Part shown: piece by piece, positions 1-5,085 of the stretch
Numbering within the stretch: position 1 is the first letter of the stretch
How the letters are laid out: each line of letters starts with the position of its first letter
Translations under genes and position numbers: made by a program
The notes under the pieces: model-generated
The model's database searches: none
What the model was told of the DNA's origin: nothing
What the model saw: the letters and a program-made list of their open reading frames with translations, nothing else
DNA from: an uncultured Corynebacterium sp.
Lineage (GTDB): Bacteria; Actinomycetota; Actinomycetes; Mycobacteriales; Mycobacteriaceae
Direction: 5' to 3'
Assembly: GCA_915275065.1 (NCBI GenBank)
Contig: CAJZGD010000189.1
Location: 1-5,087, forward strand
DNA length: 5,087 nt

Positions 1-118
1 AGGCGGCCGCTGCCGACGACGGTGCCGCGCTCGTCTGCTGTGCCGATACCGCTGGGGTCATCACCAACGGCATCGCCAATGCCGTGCACAATGCCACGCA
101 TGATGCTAGATTTCTCAT
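1..118 (-). CDS. Exported protein, N-terminal part only (cut by window edge)
   Basis: The first 39 codons of a minus-strand gene are present; the rest lies left of the window. Translation begins MRNLASCVALCTALAM and shows a typical Sec signal peptide: a positive residue at position 2, a hydrophobic core of about 18 residues, and a likely signal peptidase I site after AVSA (residues 23-26, cut before QQT). The mature part starts with a Ser/Ala/Pro-rich low-complexity stretch, common in linkers of corynebacterial cell-envelope proteins. No lipobox cysteine follows the hydrophobic core, so secretion or membrane association is more likely than lipidation. The ATG at 118 is supported by a good Shine-Dalgarno. 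The signal peptide is visible in the sequence; the function cannot be called because no domain is inside the window. It resembles in layout the signal peptide of the protein at 4621-5004. Confidence 0.75.
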   Translation of the reverse strand, partial: MRNLASCVALCTALAMPLVMTPAVSAQQTSAAPSSAAAA

Positions 119-375
119 AAAAATCCCTTTCCGAGGTAAAACACCCGAATGCCAAAGCGAAGTTAATCAGTCAAAAACATTACCAAATCATTAACCAAAA
201 CACTGGGATCGCTTAAGGTTTCGATAGCTAACGGGTGTAGCATACCCAACCTCAACGGCGAATATGATGCAAGCGGAAATACCCCCGCAACACATGACCA
301 ATAACCCAGACTGATAACTTCACAAAGATTCCATTAACTCAATCAGTTTCCCTATCGCCCGCGCTGCATTAGACA
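119..375. other. Intergenic spacer between two minus-strand genes
   Basis: This 257-bp AT-richer stretch separates the 3' end of the spermidine-synthase-like gene from the partial exported-protein gene and must hold the latter's promoter. I see no open reading frame worth calling. The hexamer TTGACT (minus strand, 174-169) is a fair -35 candidate, but no good -10 lies at the usual distance. The core ACTGAT occurs three times: inside GTTAATCAGTC at 162-172, inside its near-inverse GACTGATAAC at 309-318, and inside AATCAGT at 341-347. A small hairpin, GGGTGT/ATACCC with loop AGC, sits at 233-247. No U-tract terminator is evident for the upstream gene. Confidence 0.5.
124..132 (-). promoter_or_regulatory. 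Shine-Dalgarno of the partial exported-protein gene
   Basis: Read on the minus strand, GGAAAGGGA lies 5 nt before the ATG at 118, separated by a run of five T. It is the strongest ribosome binding site in the window and fixes the start of the partial gene. Confidence 0.65.
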
Positions 376-1338
376 TTACAGCTCATGACATAAACCCACC
401 CCCGGGTCGTCATAAAGCACCCTGCCCCCAGCCGCCATAAACGCCCGCGTCCACACATCATCCCGATACTGCGCCGGCACCGCACCAGCCAATAACTGTT
501 TCGTAAGCTGCGCAGACACCCCATCACCCGCCACCGGCAACCCACCATCCGACGCCAACAACACAATATTGCCATAGCGACGCCCCTTCAACATCGGCGG
601 ATCCGCAATCACCCCCACCCGCGCAAACACCGTAGCCATGGTCCGCAACTCCGACCGCGCCAACCGCAAATCCGCATGATCCCCACAATTCGCCACATAC
701 AACCCCGACGGCCCCAACCCACGCCGCACCGCGGCCAAAAACTCCATTGTCGTCACCGGCCGGGGAGTCACCGCCCCCACAAACACATCACGAATCACCA
801 CATCCCGACTCCCAAGACGAAACCCATCCGCCACCGCCCGCGCATCCCCCACCCGAATCTTCAACCGGGGCGCCCGCGGCAAATCAAACCACTCCCGCAC
901 CAACCGTGCTAACTCCGCATCAACCTCCACCACCGTCTGCCGCGCCGACGGATACCTGGCCGCAAAATACCTCGCCAACGAACACGCCCCACCACCCAAA
1001 TGCGTCACCCGCAACCTGGAAGCATCCAAACGCGAATCAATCACCGCCTCACAACCAGCAGCAATCCACCGCATATACTCATACTCCAACCGCAACGGAT
1101 CCGCCGAAATATGACTCGACGGCACCCCATTCACAAACACTTCCCACCCATCAGCCACATACGGGTCCGGCCGCAACTCCACCTCACCCGTCGACGTCAC
1201 ATACCGCCCAGCAACCGGACCCGCCACCGAACCCCCACCCCGACTAGCGCCCCGACCAGCACCAACCGATGCGCCGGGAATAGAACCCGCCCGAGAACCG
1301 TTTGAACCTGTGTTCGCATTTCGCCGTTTCCTACCCAT
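376..1338 (-). CDS. Spermidine-synthase-like protein (SAM-methyltransferase fold)
   Basis: This 320-residue protein has the Rossmann-type core shared by polyamine aminopropyltransferases and class I methyltransferases. Visible motifs are the nucleotide-binding loop HLGGGACSLARY (113-124), the acidic strand end VVEVD (136-140), VGDARAV (163-169) and RDVFVGAVTP (183-192), which sits where spermidine synthases carry the catalytic Asp loop. Residues 72-92, with SSHISADPLRLEYEYM, match the segment before the core in actinobacterial spermidine-synthase-like proteins. About 45 N-terminal residues are Gly/Ser/Arg/Ala-rich and probably disordered. The classical DSSDP-type loop is absent, so real spermidine synthesis is doubtful; it may be a methyltransferase of unknown substrate. 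No membrane helices are seen, unlike the MFS-fused relatives. I chose ATG at 1338 over TTG at 1344 because a -10-like TAATAT ends 8 nt upstream of the ATG, fitting a leaderless transcript; there is no Shine-Dalgarno. It is divergent from mnmA. Confidence 0.8.
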   Translation of the reverse strand: MGRKRRNANTGSNGSRAGSIPGASVGAGRGASRGGGSVAGPVAGRYVTSTGEVELRPDPYVADGWEVFVNGVPSSHISADPLRLEYEYMRWIAAGCEAVIDSRLDASRLRVTHLGGGACSLARYFAARYPSARQTVVEVDAELARLVREWFDLPRAPRLKIRVGDARAVADGFRLGSRDVVIRDVFVGAVTPRPVTTMEFLAAVRRGLGPSGLYVANCGDHADLRLARSELRTMATVFARVGVIADPPMLKGRRYGNIVLLASDGGLPVAGDGVSAQLTKQLLAGAVPAQYRDDVWTRAFMAAGGRVLYDDPGVGLCHEL

Positions 1339-1346
1339 GTGCAAAT

Positions 1347-1352
1347 ATATTA
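1347..1352 (-). promoter_or_regulatory. Candidate -10 box for a leaderless transcript of the spermidine-synthase-like gene
   Basis: On the minus strand TAATAT ends 8 nt before the ATG at 1338, so transcription would start at or within a base or two of that codon. The box lies within the palindrome AATATATT (1344-1351). No convincing -35 hexamer is visible at 16-18 nt, which is common in corynebacteria. This is inference from spacing only. Confidence 0.4.
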
Positions 1353-1375
1353 CGATGCAATTTCTAACCCCGAGT

Positions 1376-1402
1376 TAACCTAAGCCACCAACAACAGAAA
1401 GG
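1376..1402 (+). promoter_or_regulatory. Candidate mnmA -10 box and ribosome binding site
   Basis: TAACCT at 1376-1381 fits the loose actinobacterial -10 pattern TAnnnT and would give a 5' leader of roughly 20 nt. GAAAGG at 1397-1402 is a Shine-Dalgarno 8 nt before the ATG at 1411 and supports that start. No clear -35 is seen. The whole divergent intergenic region with the minus-strand gene is only 72 bp, so the two promoters must lie back to back or overlap. Confidence 0.4.
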
Positions 1403-1410
1403 CACCACCC

Positions 1411-2511
1411 ATGCGAGTCCTCGCAGCAATGAGCGGCGGCGTCGACTCCGCAGTAGCCGCCGCCCGCGCAGTCAAAGCCGGCCACGACGTCGTCGGCGTC
1501 CACCTGGCACTCAGCCAAGACCCCCAAGCCGTCCGCGAATCCTCCCGCGGCTGCTGCTCCCTCGAAGACTCCGCCGACGCCCGCCGCGTCTGCGACAAAC
1601 TCGGCATCCCCTTCTACGTGTGGGACTTCTCCGACCGGTTCAAAACCGACGTCATCGACGACTTCGTCGACTCCTACGCCCGCGGCGAAACCCCCAACCC
1701 CTGCCTCCGCTGCAACGAAAAAATCAAATTCGCAGCCCTCCTGGAGCGGGGTATCGCCCTCGGCTTCGACGCCGTAGTCACCGGCCACTACGCCCGACTC
1801 ACCCAACCAGCCGACGGTGGCGACGGCTACCTGCGCCGCGGCGTCGACCCCAACAAAGACCAATCCTATGTGCTGGGCGTCCTAGGCCACCACGAAATCG
1901 CCCACTGCATGTTCCCCGTCGGTGACACCATCAAACCCAAAATCCGGGAAGAAGCCGCAGCCATGGGCTTCTCCGTCGCTAAAAAACCCGACTCCTACGA
2001 CATTTGCTTCATCCCCGACGGAAACACCCAAGCCTTCCTCGGCGAACGCATCGGGCTCCGGCCGGGCATGATTGTCGACACCGAAGGAAACAAACTCCGG
2101 GAACACGACGGCGCCTGGAACTACACCATTGGGCAGCGCAAAGGACTCGACATCAAACAACCCGCCGCCGACGGCCAGCCCCGCTATGTAACGGACATCA
2201 ACGCCCAAACCGGCACGGTGACCGTTGGGTCGCGCCGGGACTTGTCGGTGGGGGTGATTGAGGCGGACCGGTTGAAGTACCTGCACCCGATGATGGATGG
2301 CAGTTTTGATGCTGATGTGCAGGTTCGGGCGCACGGGTCGGTGGTTCCCTGCCATGTGACGGTGGATCGGGAGGCGGATTTCATGCGCCTGGAGCTGAAG
2401 AAAGCGCTCCAGGGCGTGGCGCGGGGCCAGGCCGCGGTGCTGTATCTGCCGGACCCGGGCGGTGACATCGTGTTGGGTTCCGGGACGATCTGTGGCACGG
2501 CGAGCGTCTAA
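1411..2511 (+). CDS. mnmA: tRNA-specific 2-thiouridylase MnmA
   Basis: MnmA (TrmU) adenylates U34 of tRNA-Lys, -Glu and -Gln and replaces the 2-oxygen with sulfur delivered as a persulfide from a cysteine desulfurase; it acts in the cytoplasm. The 366-residue length is normal. The ATP-binding PP-loop SGGVDS is at residues 8-13. The two catalytic cysteines are present: C98 in NPCLRCN, the nucleophile position, and C199 in DICFIPDG, the persulfide position. TGHYAR (about 124-129) and KDQSYVL (about 149-155) are further family signatures, and a C-terminal beta-barrel region follows residue 260 or so. The start is supported by GAAAGG 8 nt upstream. The next gene overlaps its stop codon (TAATG), so the pair is probably one operon. 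Oddity: codons before about 2215 end almost always in C or A, while those after end mostly in G or T; the protein itself reads through intact. Confidence 0.97.
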   Translation: MRVLAAMSGGVDSAVAAARAVKAGHDVVGVHLALSQDPQAVRESSRGCCSLEDSADARRVCDKLGIPFYVWDFSDRFKTDVIDDFVDSYARGETPNPCLRCNEKIKFAALLERGIALGFDAVVTGHYARLTQPADGGDGYLRRGVDPNKDQSYVLGVLGHHEIAHCMFPVGDTIKPKIREEAAAMGFSVAKKPDSYDICFIPDGNTQAFLGERIGLRPGMIVDTEGNKLREHDGAWNYTIGQRKGLDIKQPAADGQPRYVTDINAQTGTVTVGSRRDLSVGVIEADRLKYLHPMMDGSFDADVQVRAHGSVVPCHVTVDREADFMRLELKKALQGVARGQAAVLYLPDPGGDIVLGSGTICGTASV

Positions 2512-3488
2512 TGGTTGCGTTTGCGCTGGGGGTGATGCCGGGGGCGGACATGGTGGCCGCGGCGGATGTGATTGCCGGCGAGACCGGTGATGTGCGGGCG
2601 ATTCCGCGGTTGCCGGCCCGGGGCATCATGTCCGATGCGGTTGGTGCTACGTGCGCGTTATTGCCGGATGCGCCGGTGGCTGCCGGCCCCCGAAGTTGGC
2701 GGCTTGAGGCTAGGCCGCAGCTCATAACCCGGCGGCTGTGGGATCAGGCGGAGCGGGACCTTGACCTGTTGGAGGCCGAATGGGGTTCGTCGGGTTTTAC
2801 GGTGCAGGTGGCGGCGTTGGGTCCGTGGAGCCTGGCCGCCCAGGTAGAGCTGCCCAATGGGCATTTGGCGGTGACGGATCCCGGCGCGCTGCACGACCTC
2901 ACCGAGATCGTGACCTATGGCCTGGCCGAGCACGCGTCCCGGCTGCGGTGCAGGTTTCACGGCGAGGTGAACATCCAGGTCAACGAGCCGCTCTTGGCCG
3001 CCCTGAACCGTGGCGAGATAGCGGGCACGAACGATTTTGATGTGCTGCGGCCAATCCCGGTAAAGGAACTGGGGGAGCGGTTGCATTATGTGTTCGAATC
3101 TCTGCCGGGGCGGCGTCTCCTCGGGAGCGGTTCCCGCCCGCTTTTCGACGTGGCCCGCATCGCGCAGCCCGACGCCATTATCGTGCCCCAATCCGCGCTG
3201 GTGGGAAGTGAACTTCTCGATGGTTGCGCGGCCACGTTAGATGCGGGCATCGGGGTTTCCCTGGGTTGCGTGATGCTGGGGAATGATGTCGATGATGCCC
3301 GCGACGTGGCCATACAAATCGCACAGCTTTTCGACGAGCTTCGCATGGATCGCGCCATAATCCCAGAGCTAGTGGATGTGACGAACGCCCGGGAGTTCAC
3401 CTCCGGCGACCTGGTGTCGGTGGCTCGGGCGCTGGCGTGCGCCCGGGTGGCGGATGAAATCCTGGTGCGGGACGTGGGGGATCTTTAA
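2511..3488 (+). CDS. MetE C-terminal-like protein (vitamin B12-independent methionine synthase family)
   Basis: This 325-residue protein resembles the C-terminal catalytic barrel of cobalamin-independent methionine synthase as found in a short stand-alone actinobacterial family encoded near mnmA and ligA. Family-like motifs are LGVMPG (6-11), PRLPARG (32-38), GPWSLA (104-109) and VNIQVNEP (153-160, corresponding to the IQIDEP strand of MetE, with Asp replaced by Asn158). By eye alignment, the zinc ligands of MetE are missing: the His-x-Cys site falls on LLGSGS (203-208), the Glu on Pro226, and the last Cys near SGD (298-300). Ordinary methyl transfer to homocysteine is therefore unlikely and the role is unknown. 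The ATG shares one base with the mnmA stop and has no Shine-Dalgarno, so translational coupling is likely. Family membership is fairly sure, function is not. The expected neighbour ligA is not found downstream. Confidence 0.8.
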   Translation: MVAFALGVMPGADMVAAADVIAGETGDVRAIPRLPARGIMSDAVGATCALLPDAPVAAGPRSWRLEARPQLITRRLWDQAERDLDLLEAEWGSSGFTVQVAALGPWSLAAQVELPNGHLAVTDPGALHDLTEIVTYGLAEHASRLRCRFHGEVNIQVNEPLLAALNRGEIAGTNDFDVLRPIPVKELGERLHYVFESLPGRRLLGSGSRPLFDVARIAQPDAIIVPQSALVGSELLDGCAATLDAGIGVSLGCVMLGNDVDDARDVAIQIAQLFDELRMDRAIIPELVDVTNAREFTSGDLVSVARALACARVADEILVRDVGDL

Positions 3489-3543
3489 ATGTGGTTAGTC
3501 TGTTAAAAGGTCGATGAAAGTCATGGCTTATCAAGATTCAATG

Positions 3544-3554
3544 AATAAGCTTCA
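3544..3554 (+). repeat. 11-bp direct repeat, left copy
   Basis: AATAAGCTTCA is repeated perfectly at 4500-4510. The two copies bracket the low-GC gene at 3629-4417 and lie 956 bp apart. The repeat includes the ATAAGC core that also appears as inverted copies at 3526-3531 and 4450-4455 and as a direct copy at 4435-4440. Confidence 0.6.
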
Positions 3555-3615
3555 GCACCTCTAATGGTCTTTGATGTATAACTTTTTGCCTTTATGAATA
3601 TTTGATAAAAACAAC

Positions 3616-3621
3616 TAAGCT
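3616..3621 (+). promoter_or_regulatory. Weak -10 candidate for the low-GC gene
   Basis: TAAGCT fits TAnnnT and ends 7 nt before the ATG at 3629, the geometry expected for a leaderless transcript. It overlaps the CTAAGCTAAGC doublet. No -35 is recognisable. An alternative is TATAAC at 3577-3582, which would give a leader of about 40 nt without a Shine-Dalgarno. Confidence 0.25.
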
Positions 3622-3628
3622 AAGCGTC

Positions 3629-4417
3629 ATGACTAATCCTGCTAAAGCTCTATATGATATCCTCGCAGCCTGGAAGGAGATCTCTACTACAAACGATGAG
3701 GTAAGGCGACTTGGAAGCCAGGATGGGTGGGGGCAACAATTTCGCGCCATTGAGTTACTCAAAGATATTAATCAGCTCATTACTATTGCTCAAGACGAGG
3801 GAGAAGATGTATCAGCTGCAAGGGAAGCCTTTCCTGGGTGGCGAAATATGGTTTTTGCCTACCCTGGTGGCTGGGATGCGCTTTCGTCTCATACAATCAA
3901 TGACGCTGATATGCTTCTCTTAAATATGTTTCAGGGAACAGTTAGTAAATATGTTCCAGAATTTACTGATGATGGTAAGCAGTATCTAGAAGATTTCCTG
4001 GATATTGTTCAGTCAAAATTGGAGGATGCTGAGCCACATTTTAAAAATTACGCATACCGGCTCGTTAACCATATTCGTGGCGTTCTTCAGGAGTGGGAAT
4101 ATTGTGCTGAATTCCGTATCAGTGGGGCTATGCAAGATCTCAAGAATCTCATTGATTACTTAGCGGAACAGCAACCAGAGGATACCTTTTGGCAAAAGGC
4201 TAAAAATGGTTTTAGTGGTTTCTTTAAGACTGGCCTGATTACAGCTGCTACAGCGGCGTTGTTGACTACGCCGGCTACGGAAGCTAGCAAAGCAATAATG
4301 TCAGGAGGTAAAGAATTAATATCAGAAATACGTGCCCAAACAGAACAGAAGCAATTACCTGTAGCTGAACCTGATGCTTCAGTTGAATCAACTGATGAGA
4401 CATCTGGGCCACAATAA
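3629..4417 (+). CDS. Low-GC orphan protein: helical domain plus one hydrophobic segment, function unknown
   Basis: I do not recognise a named family. The 262-residue product is acidic and looks mostly alpha-helical. Residues 1-66 are helix-rich; 67-83 carry an aromatic/Gly patch (PGWRN, AYPGGWD). Residues 117-180 form long amphipathic helices with an LVNHIRGVLQEWE stretch (145-157) and RISGAMQDL (163-171). I recall a similar pattern in hypothetical proteins of bacterial accessory regions, but only from memory. Residues 195-218 (FSGFFKTGLITAATAALL and on) are a moderately hydrophobic, Ala/Thr-rich segment that could be a membrane helix, with a charged, disordered tail of about 40 residues behind it. 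The ATG was preferred to an in-frame TTG at 3602; neither has a clear Shine-Dalgarno. Codons are AT-ending, unlike the operon to the left, and the gene is flanked by repeats, which suggests horizontal gain. The ORF is intact, so it is probably expressed. Confidence 0.75.
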   Translation: MTNPAKALYDILAAWKEISTTNDEVRRLGSQDGWGQQFRAIELLKDINQLITIAQDEGEDVSAAREAFPGWRNMVFAYPGGWDALSSHTINDADMLLLNMFQGTVSKYVPEFTDDGKQYLEDFLDIVQSKLEDAEPHFKNYAYRLVNHIRGVLQEWEYCAEFRISGAMQDLKNLIDYLAEQQPEDTFWQKAKNGFSGFFKTGLITAATAALLTTPATEASKAIMSGGKELISEIRAQTEQKQLPVAEPDASVESTDETSGPQ

Positions 4418-4434
4418 TCTGGAGCATGAATGTG

Positions 4435-4455
4435 ATAAGCGAGATTGAGGCTTAT
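4435..4455 (+). repeat. Small hairpin downstream of the low-GC gene
   Basis: ATAAGC (4435-4440) and GCTTAT (4450-4455) form a perfect 6-bp stem with a 9-nt loop, starting 17 nt after the stop codon; a G-U pair can extend it by one. No U-tract follows, so it is a poor intrinsic terminator. Its arms repeat the core seen at 3526-3550 on the other side of the gene. Confidence 0.45.
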
Positions 4456-4479
4456 TCAGAGTGATTAGTGGGACATTGG

Positions 4480-4502
4480 ATTGAGTTTCCCAGCAACTCA
4501 AT
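4480..4502 (+). repeat. Perfect 8-bp inverted repeat (hairpin A)
   Basis: ATTGAGTT (4480-4487) and AACTCAAT (4495-4502) are exact inverse complements around a 7-nt loop, TCCCAGC. There is no T-run after it on either strand, so it could be an operator or a structured leader rather than a terminator. Two more ATTGAG copies lie nearby at 4444-4449 and 4529-4534; the last could also pair with the right arm. Confidence 0.55.
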
Positions 4503-4523
4503 AAGCTTCATGGGGTTTGCTGG
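4490..4523 (+). repeat. 7-bp inverted repeat overlapping hairpin A (hairpin B)
   Basis: CCAGCAA (4490-4496) pairs with TTGCTGG (4517-4523) around a 20-nt loop. Its left arm uses the loop and the first two bases of the right arm of hairpin A, so both stems cannot form at once. The loop contains most of the right copy of the 11-bp direct repeat. Confidence 0.4.
4500..4510 (+). repeat. 11-bp direct repeat, right copy
   Basis: AATAAGCTTCA matches 3544-3554 exactly, in the same orientation, and closes the low-GC segment on its right. It overlaps the right arm of the hairpin at 4480-4502. Confidence 0.6.
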
Positions 4524-4607
4524 CCGCTATTGAGACGAGTTTCTCTGTCTAAGAGCATGATGAGAATTATTTTGCCATTTTTGCTTTCGCGGTTTACTGT
4601 GTGGTGC

Positions 4608-4613
4608 TAAATT
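4608..4613 (+). promoter_or_regulatory. Candidate extended -10 box for a leaderless excalibur gene
   Basis: TAAATT is preceded by TG at 4605-4606, giving an extended -10 (TGC-TAAATT). It ends 7 nt before the ATG at 4621, so transcription would begin at the start codon or one base before. TTTCGC at 4585-4590 is a weak -35 at 17-nt spacing. There is no Shine-Dalgarno (the bases before the ATG are TTTCTTCC), which fits a leaderless message. Confidence 0.45.
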
Positions 4614-4620
4614 TTCTTCC

Positions 4621-5004
4621 ATGAGAAGAACAGTAATCAGTGCATCTCTTGCCATCATGACTGTCATGTCCCTGTCTTTGCCCGTGGTGGCGTCAGCCCA
4701 AGAGCAGGAAAACACCAAATCTATGGGGTCTATGGGCAGCTCCAGTGACAAAGATATGATTACGACTGCCGTTGCAGTGGCCGCAGTGGCCGGTCTAGCA
4801 GGTGGAATAACGTCTTCGCTTCGGCAACATGGGCAGCTTCCACAAATCCCTGGGCAGGTTCCGCCACCATATTACGAAAACTGCGAAAACGTTTGGGATG
4901 TGCTAGGACACCCCATTACTCGCTTTAATCCAGGGTATCGAGAAGAATTAGACCACGACAAAGATGGAGTGGCTTGTGAGCGTGATCCGAGGAAGAAAAA
5001 GTAG
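4621..5004 (+). CDS. Secreted excalibur calcium-binding domain protein
   Basis: This small exported protein has 127 residues. Residues 1-26 are a signal peptide (MRRTVIS start, hydrophobic core, VASA before QEQ at the cleavage site). A Ser/Gly/Met-rich linker follows, then an Ala/Val/Gly hydrophobic stretch at 46-64 that could anchor it in the membrane or pack as a helix, then a Pro-rich spacer (73-83). The C-terminal excalibur domain spans about 84-121: it has YYENC, NPGY (103-106) and the DxDxDG calcium loop with D111, D113, D115 and G116, ending in C119-E120. C88 and C119 probably form the domain's disulfide. Excalibur domains are extracellular and resemble EF-hand loops; they are common in envelope proteins of Gram-positive bacteria. 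A basic tail RKKK closes the protein. Its partner or exact role cannot be told from sequence. The gene stands alone, with its own likely promoter. Confidence 0.85.
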   Translation: MRRTVISASLAIMTVMSLSLPVVASAQEQENTKSMGSMGSSSDKDMITTAVAVAAVAGLAGGITSSLRQHGQLPQIPGQVPPPYYENCENVWDVLGHPITRFNPGYREELDHDKDGVACERDPRKKK

Positions 5005-5009
5005 TTCTT

Positions 5010-5026
5010 GCAGCTTATTTGGCTGC
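5010..5026 (+). terminator. Weak hairpin just after the excalibur gene
   Basis: GCAGC (5010-5014) pairs with GCTGC (5022-5026) over a 7-nt loop, 5 nt after the stop codon. The stem is short and no T-run follows, so termination here is uncertain. Confidence 0.3.
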
Positions 5027-5027
5027 C

Positions 5028-5085
5028 GGGAAAACACGACTGAGACCCCAGGGTGACAGATAAGGTTACCCCACCAGGTTTTCCC
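5028..5085 (+). terminator. Nested inverted repeats, possible terminator region
   Basis: The outer arms GGGAAAAC (5028-5035) and GTTTTCCC (5078-5085) are exact inverse complements. Inside them GGGTGAC (5051-5057) pairs with GTTACCC (5065-5071) as a 7-bp stem with one G-U pair and a 7-nt loop. The T4 run lies in the right outer arm. It could terminate transcription of the excalibur gene or of a convergent gene to the right; the window ends two bases later, so what follows cannot be judged. A mobile-element end is another reading of the outer repeat. Confidence 0.35.

Larger units (their letters stand above)
3489..3628. other. AT-rich spacer left of the low-GC gene
   Basis: GC content drops abruptly right after the MetE-like stop. 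The spacer holds an imperfect hairpin, GCTTAT (3526-3531) with ATAAGC (3545-3550) around a 13-nt loop, the left copy of an 11-bp direct repeat (3544-3554), a TATAAC hexamer (3577-3582), and a tandem CTAAG doublet just before the next gene. I see no U-tract terminator for the mnmA operon and no coding sequence. Confidence 0.5.

Noticed and set aside
233..247. Hairpin GGGTGT-AGC-ATACCC as a terminator of the spermidine-synthase-like gene
   Set aside because: On the minus strand, where that gene is transcribed, the stem contains an A-C mismatch, and no T-run follows it.
747..1247. Plus-strand open frame of 166 codons, Pro/Thr/His-rich
   Set aside because: It is antisense to the spermidine-synthase-like gene and its composition (Pro, Thr, His, Ser) is what the C-rich complementary strand gives by default. 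No ribosome binding site or domain.
1375..1863. Minus-strand open frame of 162 codons, Val/Gly/Ala-rich
   Set aside because: It lies antisense to the strongly supported mnmA and is low-complexity, a by-product of C-ending codons on the other strand.
2200..2240. The C-to-G skew switch as a replication origin
   Set aside because: The direction of the switch would fit an origin, but it lies inside an intact mnmA with no DnaA-box cluster or AT-rich unwinding region.
2658..3191. Minus-strand open frame of 177 codons
   Set aside because: It is antisense to the MetE-like gene, which has family motifs and operon context; the reverse translation shows no motif.
3602..3628. Upstream TTG start for the low-GC gene
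   Set aside because: It would add only nine residues, lacks a Shine-Dalgarno, and the ATG at 3629 is better placed relative to a -10-like box.
3711..3923. Alternate-frame plus-strand open frame of 70 codons inside the low-GC gene
   Set aside because: It is nested in the longer in-frame gene, and has no separate start signal or domain.
4527..4751. Minus-strand open frame of 74 codons
   Set aside because: It overlaps the signal peptide and promoter of the excalibur gene, has no ribosome binding site that I can see and no recognisable domain.
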